Positions 59,202-64,000 of a stretch of 64,000 bases of DNA are shown in pieces (the stretch's first letter is position 1; each line of letters begins with the position of its first letter). Both the position numbers and the translations under genes were made by a program. The DNA is from Clostridia bacterium (lineage in GTDB: Bacteria > Bacillota > Clostridia > Oscillospirales > CAG-272). The stretch lies in the NCBI GenBank assembly GCA_017625065.1, contig JAGALS010000016.1:1-64000 (forward strand), in the 5' to 3' direction. The notes below the pieces were generated by a model, which saw nothing but the letters and a program-made list of their open reading frames with translations, made no database searches and was not told the origin of the DNA.

Positions 59202-59912
59202 TTATTCTCTCTTGCCTACACCGAAATCGGTGTTTTGCAACAGAATATCGACTCTTTGATCATTTTGGTAAAGTGGATATACCTCGCGCATAAAGGCTTC
59301 TATCACTTTTTTGTCGGGTCGGACCGCAGTGGTGTTTTCGGTCATCACGTTGACACAGACACGCGAAAAATGCGCGAGTCCCGTTTCAATATCCGCGCGT
59401 ATACCGCTTGCTGTTTGACCGTCGATGCCGCAAAGCAGATTGATCTCCTCAAAGCCTGCGGCGGCGATCTGTTCGGGTGTGGCGTTCCCAAGCCCCTTTT
59501 TCAGGATCCGCTCCCGAAAGGGGATGTCGAAGCTCTCAACCCCGATCTTGAAGATCAGGCGGATGCGATCCTTTGCAAAAAATGCGCGAAGGTCGTTTAA
59601 AGCGCCGCGATGCATCCAATGGCACTCAAAGTGGAGCGCGGAGATGCCTTTCGCGATGGCGACGTCTCGGATCTTTTGCATTGTTTTTGCGTCCAGATCC
59701 ACAAAGCTGCCCGAATTGATGACCTCAAGCCGTCCAAGCTCGCCTGTTACACAGTCAAGCACGGCGCTGTTGAGCGCAAAATTGGCATTTGCATCGCTTG
59801 AAGCATCGGTGTGGTAATCGCAAAAGGTGCATCGCTTCCATTGGCATCCCGTGCCGCGCAGCAGCACGATCTCGCGCGGATTTTTCTCGGTGATCTTGTC
59901 GTATCGTTTCAT
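59202..59912 (-). CDS. queL: Radical SAM protein, QueL-like queuine lyase candidate
   Basis: The 236-residue protein has REIVLLRGTGCQWKRCTFCDYH near residues 15-35: the Fe-S cysteines read C-x4-C-x2-C, not the canonical C-x3-C-x2-C. EVINSGSFVDL, HFECHWMHRG and IKIGVESFDIPFRERIL follow. In Clostridioides difficile the radical SAM enzyme QueL turns queuine into preQ1 and sits with YhhQ; the same pairing and a preQ1 riboswitch here point to that role. No nucleoside hydrolase (QueK) is present. The ATG at 59912 has no good ribosome site; an in-frame GTG at 59946-59948 abuts the GGGGGAG of the riboswitch tail, so the start is unsettled. Confidence 0.6.
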   Translation of the reverse strand: MKRYDKITEKNPREIVLLRGTGCQWKRCTFCDYHTDASSDANANFALNSAVLDCVTGELGRLEVINSGSFVDLDAKTMQKIRDVAIAKGISALHFECHWMHRGALNDLRAFFAKDRIRLIFKIGVESFDIPFRERILKKGLGNATPEQIAAAGFEEINLLCGIDGQTASGIRADIETGLAHFSRVCVNVMTENTTAVRPDKKVIEAFMREVYPLYQNDQRVDILLQNTDFGVGKRE

Positions 59913-59947
59913 TTTAAATAAAAAAGGGCACACTACCGGCGCCTTCA

Positions 59948-60042
59948 CTCCCCCGTAGTTTTGTTTTGAGACAGGATGGTTACGAACTGTCTGTTGTTGA
60001 TTTGTACCTTAATAGTATAGCACATTTTCTTGCGGCAAGCAA
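59948..60042 (-). ncRNA. PreQ1-I riboswitch with its promoter
   Basis: Minus strand: TTGCTT (complement of 60037-60042), 17 bp, TATACT (complement of 60014-60019). The aptamer spans 59992 to 59954. Stem P1 is AGACAG/CTGTCT (59987-59992 with 59969-59974), the loop reads TTCGTAACCATC, and the A-rich tail CAAAACAAAACTACG lets TACG pair with the loop CGTA as the pseudoknot. GGGGGAG directly follows, so the ribosome site is part of the switch. A second hairpin (CTACGG/CCGGTAG, then T6) could act as a terminator instead. Confidence 0.85.
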
Positions 60043-60141
60043 GTCCTTTTTGAGAAAACTTATTTTATTCTGTTTGCGGAAAAATAAAAGTACAAATCAA
60101 AATTTCAAATCAGGACTAATAAAAACAATTTTCCGCTTTTG

Positions 60142-60155
60142 GAAACAAATGTTCA
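60142..60155 (+). promoter_or_regulatory. Weak LexA (SOS) box upstream of recA
   Basis: GAAACAAATGTTCA resembles the Gram-positive SOS box CGAACNNNNGTTCG: the right half GTTC is exact and the left half reads AAAC for GAAC. It lies 9 bp before the -35. DinR/LexA control is plausible but not certain. Confidence 0.4.
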
Positions 60156-60163
60156 AAAAACAC

Positions 60164-60192
60164 TTGACAAACGCCTTCGCTTGTCGTATAAT
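60164..60192 (+). promoter_or_regulatory. recA promoter
   Basis: TTGACA (60164-60169) and TATAAT (60187-60192) are 17 bp apart, a perfect consensus, with a predicted start near 60199 and about 37 bp of leader. Confidence 0.85.
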
Positions 60193-60235
60193 GGTGTCAA
60201 TGACAAAACAACAAGCGAAGGGAAGGTACATCAAA

Positions 60236-61357
60236 ATGGCAAAGGCAAGCACGACGAAAAAGGCAGCGGTATCCTTGGTTGGCGCGGACGCGAGCGAGCG
60301 CAAGAAGGCGCTGGAGACCGCGATCAAGCAGCTTGAGCGTGATTACGGTGCGGGCACCGTGATGAAGCTCGGCGAGAATACACATATGGAGGTGCAGGCT
60401 GTCCATACAGGCTCGATCGCGCTGGACCGCGCGCTCGGCATCGGCGGTGTGCCCCGCGGACGTATCATTGAGATCTTTGGCCCCGAATCCTCGGGTAAAA
60501 CGACGGTTGCGCTGCACATCGTTGCGGAGGTGCAGAAAACAGGCGGGCAGGCGGCGTTCATCGATGCCGAGCACGCGCTGGACCCCGTTTACGCCAAGGC
60601 GCTTGGCGTTGACATCAATAATTTGTTGGTCTCCCAGCCCGACTGCGGTGAGGATGCGCTTGACATCACCGAGGCGTTGGTGCGCTCGGGTGCGGTGGAC
60701 GTTGTGGTCATCGACTCGGTGGCGGCGCTCGTACCCCGTCAGGAGATCGAGGGCGATATGGGACAGTCTCAGGTCGGTGTGCAGGCAAGACTGATGTCGC
60801 AGGCAATGCGTAAGCTCTCCGCGGTGATCTCCAAGAGCAACGCGGTGGTCATCTTCATCAATCAGCTTCGCGAAAAGGTCGGTGTGATGTACGGCAACCC
60901 CGAGACCACCACGGGCGGCCGCGCGCTGAAGTTCTATGCTTCTGTCCGTATCGACGTACGCAAGACCGAGCAGCTCAAGAACGGTAATGATATTTACGGT
61001 AACCACGTCAAGTGTAAGATCGTCAAAAACAAGGTCGCGCCCCCCTTCCGTGTGGCGGAGTTTGATATTCTTTACGGCAAGGGCATCTCCCGTGCGGGCG
61101 AGCTTGTCGACATCGGCCTTGCGCTGGACGTCATTCAAAAAAGCGGCTCGTGGTTCTCTTATAACGGCGAGCGCTTGGGCCAGGGCAAGGACAACATCCG
61201 CAAGATGCTGGAGAGCGATGAGAAGCTGTTTGCCGAGATCGAGGCAAAGGTGCGTGCGATGTCCGACGAGATGGAAACCGTCGAGGAGACCTTCGATGTC
61301 GACGACGAGGAGGACGATTTCGACCTGCGCGCCCTGAAGCTTGGCGATGATGAATAA
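60236..61357 (+). CDS. recA: Recombinase RecA
   Basis: The 373-residue protein binds single-stranded DNA and promotes strand exchange and LexA cleavage. Walker A GPESSGKT is at residues 82-89. [20 protein letters not shown] (Walker B region) and the loop region [20 protein letters not shown] follow, and an acidic tail ([13 protein letters not shown]) ends it. I start at the ATG at 60236, which has AGCGAAGGGAAGG upstream; the in-frame ATG at 60200 lies at the transcript start. recX overlaps its stop. Confidence 0.98.
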   Translation: MAKASTTKKAAVSLVGADASERKKALETAIKQLERDYGAGTVMKLGENTHMEVQAVHTGSIALDRALGIGGVPRGRIIEIFGPESSGKTTVALHIVAEVQKTGGQAAFIDAEHALDPVYAKALGVDINNLLVSQPDCGEDALDITEALVRSGAVDVVVIDSVAALVPRQEIEGDMGQSQVGVQARLMSQAMRKLSAVISKSNAVVIFINQLREKVGVMYGNPETTTGGRALKFYASVRIDVRKTEQLKNGNDIYGNHVKCKIVKNKVAPPFRVAEFDILYGKGISRAGELVDIGLALDVIQKSGSWFSYNGERLGQGKDNIRKMLESDEKLFAEIEAKVRAMSDEMETVEETFDVDDEEDDFDLRALKLGDDE

Positions 61358-61968
61358 TAGCTTTATCCGCATTTGCGGAATGCGCGCCGCCGACGGCGGC
61401 GCGCAACTTGTTGTTGAGATCGAGCAAAGGAAGGGCGAGGAGGTCATCCGCGAAACGGTAGCCCTGCTCACGGCACGGCTTGAGGGACTGCCCACCGTGG
61501 GGGAGATCGGCGAAGAGGAGCTTTTGCACCTGCGGCGTGAGGCAGAGATCTGTGATGCGATCGGGGCAGGCATGCGTTCGCTTGGCGCGAACGGATGCTC
61601 GGCAAGGTATCTGGCGCAAAAGCTGCGCGCAAAGGGTTTTTCCGCCGATGTTGCAGGTGAAGCTGTGGCAGAGCTTGCCGAAAAGGGTTACCTCAAGGAA
61701 GAGGAGGGTGCGCTCCGCGAAGCCGAAAAGGGGATCGCCAAGCTTTGGGGAGATCGTCGCATCCTTGCCGATCTGCAAGCCAAAGGCTACACGGGCGGCG
61801 CGCTTGCGTGCCGAGGACGGCGCCGCGCGCTGTGCGATGCTGATGCGCAAGCGCCGTATGCATCCCGCGGCAGACGAGGCGGAGCTGCGCCGTATGCTCT
61901 CATCGCTGATTCGCTACGGATACACACAGGATGAGATCAAACGCGCTCTGCGTATGCGCCATTCATAA
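61347..61968 (+). pseudogene. recX: Regulatory protein RecX, frameshifted
   Basis: RecX controls RecA filaments and follows recA in most Firmicutes. In frame from 61347 the first 150 residues are RecX-like (GSARYLAQKLRAKGFSADVA-type helical repeats, EKGYLKEEEGALREAEKGIAKLWG). Near 61809 the frame then runs into GACRGRRRALCDADAQAPYA, unlike RecX. The matching C-terminal part, MRKRRMHPAADEAELRRMLS then LIRYGYTQDEIKRALRM, is in a second frame and ends at 61968. Removing the T at 61809 joins the two halves into a normal ~205-residue RecX. It is either a true frameshift or an assembly error. Confidence 0.85.
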
Positions 61969-62072
61969 GAAGAATGTTTTTATAGAAGTCCGAGGCTTTA
62001 GAAGATCAAACAGGATACATATTGTAAGGTGTTACAAAGCAACGTATAAGTTTTAATACATTTGTTCGATTC

Positions 62073-62190
62073 GCCTCCCTTGTGCAAAGGGAGGTGCCGA
62101 GCAAATGCGAGGCGGAGGGATTGTAAAACAGCTTTGGTAAGGAACGATCCCCAGTCAGCCGTGCTGACAGCTCCCTTTGCACAAGGGAGC
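62073..62190. repeat. Dispersed palindromic repeat (MITE-like) with 19-bp inverted ends
   Basis: The 19-bp ends CTCCCTTGTGCAAAGGGAG (62075-62093) and CTCCCTTTGCACAAGGGAG (62171-62189) are perfect reverse complements, and each is itself a hairpin. The middle has GTCAGC/GCTGAC (62154-62167). Similar short elements built on CTCCCTT...AAGGGAG ends are widespread in gut Clostridia genomes. The right hairpin is followed by TTTTTT and can act as a terminator for recX. The remainder of the 322-bp gap (61969-62072) shows nothing I can support. Confidence 0.7.
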
Positions 62191-62232
62191 TTTTTTGTTT
62201 GTGTGGTTTTCCTCTCTTTTTTTCTGTATTAC

Positions 62233-62261
62233 TTTACAAATCCGAAAATTTAGGGTATACT
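62233..62261 (+). promoter_or_regulatory. Promoter of the NUDIX-transporter unit
   Basis: TTTACA (62233-62238) and TATACT (62256-62261) are 17 bp apart. The start would be near 62268, 24 bp before the ATG, with GGAGGTGC close behind it. Confidence 0.78.
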
Positions 62262-62291
62262 AAAATAAATAACAACACTTGGAGGTGCTTT

Positions 62292-62846
62292 ATGCATCTG
62301 GAAGAAAAATGTACGTCCTCAAGGCTGATCTATGACGGAAGGATCGTCAAGCTTTTTGAGGATGAGATCGAGCTGCCCAACGGCGCGCCTGCAAAACGCG
62401 AACATATCAAGCACGTGGGGGCTGTTTGCGTGTTGCCCCTCACCGACGACGGAAACGTGGTGATGGAACGGCAATTCCGCTACCCGTTCGGCAAGGTTCT
62501 GGTCGAGATCCCTGCGGGAAAGCTGGACGGGCCGAACGAGGATCTGCTGGCCGCAGCACTGCGCGAGCTGCGCGAGGAAACGGGCATTGTGCCGCAAAGT
62601 ATGACCTACCTTGGCGATTTCATCGGATCTCCCGCCATTTTGGGCGAGCACGTCGGTATGTTCCTTGCACGGGGGCTCTCGTTTTGTGAACAGCAGCTTG
62701 ACGAGGATGAATTTTTAGAGGTGTTCACAATGCCGCTTGGGGACGCCGTCGAAAAGGTGCTTTCTGGTGAGATCACCGACGGAAAAACGCAGGCGGCGGT
62801 GTTAAAAACGCATATTATTTTACAAAAGGAAGGGAAGGAAGTATGA
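62292..62846 (+). CDS. NUDIX hydrolase (ADP-ribose pyrophosphatase-type)
   Basis: The 184-residue protein has the NUDIX box G-x5-E-x7-REUxEExGU: GKLDGPNEDLLAAALRELRE followed by ETGIV, at about residues 77-101, preceded by VGAVCVLPLTDDGNVVMERQ, the ADP-ribose pyrophosphatase pattern. It likely cleaves ADP-ribose or similar nucleoside diphosphate sugars. I start at the ATG at 62292 with TTGGAGGTGCTTT upstream; a longer frame from 62199 lacks a site. Its TGA overlaps the transporter ATG. Confidence 0.9.
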   Translation: MHLEEKCTSSRLIYDGRIVKLFEDEIELPNGAPAKREHIKHVGAVCVLPLTDDGNVVMERQFRYPFGKVLVEIPAGKLDGPNEDLLAAALRELREETGIVPQSMTYLGDFIGSPAILGEHVGMFLARGLSFCEQQLDEDEFLEVFTMPLGDAVEKVLSGEITDGKTQAAVLKTHIILQKEGKEV

Positions 62847-64000
62847 AGCTCAATTATAAGCGCGTGATATTTGTCGGCTTTGCCTTTTTTCTGATCTCGG
62901 CGTTCTGGCAAGCATATGATACCATCGTTCCCAAGATCCTGACCGACAAATTCGGTCTGCCGCAGGCGTGGTCGGGTGCCATTATGGCGCTTGATAACAT
63001 CTTTGCGCTTGTGCTGCTGCCTATTTTCGGCTCGATCTCGGATAAGGTGAACAGCAAGCACGGCAAGCGCACACCCTTTATCGTGATCGGCGCCGTGGTG
63101 GCGGCGATCCTGCTGGTCTCGCTGTCGATCCCCGACAACGCGCAGCTCGCGAACATCAACGCGGCGGCAGAGGTGACCGATACCGAGTGCGGTACGGGCT
63201 ACACCGAGGCGCTTGGTGAGATCTGGGATGCGAACCCCAAGGTCACGCCTTGGAAGACCGACAGTGTGCTCAGCGAAAAGGCTCCCTTGCAGTCGCTGAT
63301 CACCCGTGAGGAGTTTACCGCCATTCCGATGACGGTGAGCGACGAGAACGGGGAGAGCGTCATCAACCCCGCGTATACGAATATCGTGGTACCCGCAAGA
63401 CAATCCTATGCCGCCCTTGCAACTGCAAAAAATGCCACACCGTTGGTCATTTTTATGGTTCTTTTGTTCTTTACGCTCGTGGCAATGGGCACCTTCCGCT
63501 CACCTGCGGTCGCGCTGATGCCCGACGTCACCGTGAAGCCTCTGCGCTCTAAAGCAAATGCCGTCATCAATCTGATGGGTACGGCGGGCGGCATTCTGGT
63601 GCTGCTGCTTGGCACGGTGCTTCGTACGGGCAAAACGGAAAACGCGCTGATGAGCTACACCACCTTCTTTGCCATCGTCGCGGGCATTATGATGGTGGGA
63701 CTTGCTATCTTTTTGTGGAAAGTGCGTGAGCCGCAGTGGGCAGCGGAAATGCAACAGCAATCGATCGAGCTGGGGCTGGATCAGCCCGAGGAGCCGACCG
63801 ACTCCGAAGCAGAGGTGCGCCGCCTTTCCAAAGGCGAAAAGCTCTCGCTGTTTTTGATCCTTGCTTCGGTTGTGTTCTGGTTTATGGGCTATAACGCCGT
63901 GACCAGTAAGTATTCGGTCTATGCCAGCACCGTGTTGGACGTGGACTACAACACCACACTGCTGATCGCGCAAGCGGCGGCGATCGTGGCATATCTTCCC
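62843..64000 (+). CDS. MFS/GPH-type transporter, 3' end outside the window
   Basis: The open frame from the ATG at 62843 runs 386 codons to the window end without a stop. It begins MKLNYKRVIFVGFAFFLISA, with segments ALDNIFALVLLPIFGSISDK (the loop GxLxDR-like, near residues 50-70), PFIVIGAVVAAILLVSLSI and several later ones, typical of the sugar/cation symporter group. A loop of about 90 residues between segments three and four (about 97-190) is outside the membrane or between segments and is longer than usual. The ATG overlaps the NUDIX stop. Substrate unknown. Confidence 0.75.
   Translation, partial: MKLNYKRVIFVGFAFFLISAFWQAYDTIVPKILTDKFGLPQAWSGAIMALDNIFALVLLPIFGSISDKVNSKHGKRTPFIVIGAVVAAILLVSLSIPDNAQLANINAAAEVTDTECGTGYTEALGEIWDANPKVTPWKTDSVLSEKAPLQSLITREEFTAIPMTVSDENGESVINPAYTNIVVPARQSYAALATAKNATPLVIFMVLLFFTLVAMGTFRSPAVALMPDVTVKPLRSKANAVINLMGTAGGILVLLLGTVLRTGKTENALMSYTTFFAIVAGIMMVGLAIFLWKVREPQWAAEMQQQSIELGLDQPEEPTDSEAEVRRLSKGEKLSLFLILASVVFWFMGYNAVTSKYSVYASTVLDVDYNTTLLIAQAAAIVAYLP

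Noticed and set aside
1-64000. tRNA or rRNA genes, CRISPR arrays, insertion sequences or prophage genes.
   Set aside because: No cloverleaf, repeat-spacer array, transposase or phage structural gene was recognised on either strand.

Overview
The window looks like a chromosomal segment of a spore-forming member of the Clostridia (Firmicutes), probably an uncultured gut-type lineage. The support is a SpoIIE-type sporulation phosphatase, Mini-RNase III, a DnaD/DnaI-type primosome pair, a large SRP RNA immediately upstream of dnaX-ybaB-recR, a T-box leader, a preQ1-I leader, PlsY, and many consensus TTGACA/TATAAT promoters with 17-bp spacers. Gene content is mostly chromosomal housekeeping. I see no prophage, plasmid genes, tRNA, rRNA or CRISPR array.

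Layout. 0-3.3 kb: end of the ribosomal protein cluster (infA-rpmJ-rpsM-rpsK-rpsD-rpoA-rplQ), closed by a terminator. 3.4-6.6 kb: dCMP deaminase, a lipoprotein, a low-molecular-weight phosphatase, RimI and TsaD. 6.6-9.6 kb: a cluster of five TTTTCCACA DnaA-box-like motifs, then rex and two primosome genes. 10-15 kb (minus): a GT2-PlsC-CrtO-like lipid cluster and a repeat-rich membrane protein. 15.3-21.2 kb: a five-gene carbohydrate operon divergent from an AraC regulator. 21.2-24.9 kb (minus): a sirohaem/4Fe-4S reductase-like protein with an iron/cobalamin-type ABC importer. 25-33 kb: a complete arginine operon argGHCJBDF with three ArgR-box-like sites. 33-37 kb: a small repressor/DUF6809-like divergent pair, then a T-box-controlled TrpXYZ-type ABC importer. 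37-41 kb (minus): PHP hydrolase and SRP RNA-dnaX-ybaB-recR. 41.3-44.8 kb (minus): two tandem SGNH esterases and an FAD oxidoreductase. 45-50 kb: DUF1846, a SLOG protein, spoIIE, and three tandem promoter-RNA-terminator units on the minus strand. 50-58.5 kb: mrnC, a deacetylase, a cyclophilin, TtcA-like, a methyltransferase, plsY, PAP2 and an AlgX/MBOAT pair. 58.5-64 kb: preQ1-riboswitch-controlled radical SAM (QueL-like) plus YhhQ transporter, recA, a frameshifted recX, a dispersed palindromic repeat, a NUDIX hydrolase, and an MFS transporter cut by the window end.

The least explained parts are non-coding or small: the three-RNA array at 49.7-50.2 kb, a further candidate small RNA at 44.9 kb, the T-box whose tRNA-matching bases do not fit tryptophan, the preQ1 operon with a radical SAM enzyme carrying a CX4CX2C cluster motif, the DnaA-box cluster beside primosome genes, and the 73-aa/86-aa divergent module with its operator inside the promoter spacer. 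All functional names rest on reading motifs by eye; no database search was run.
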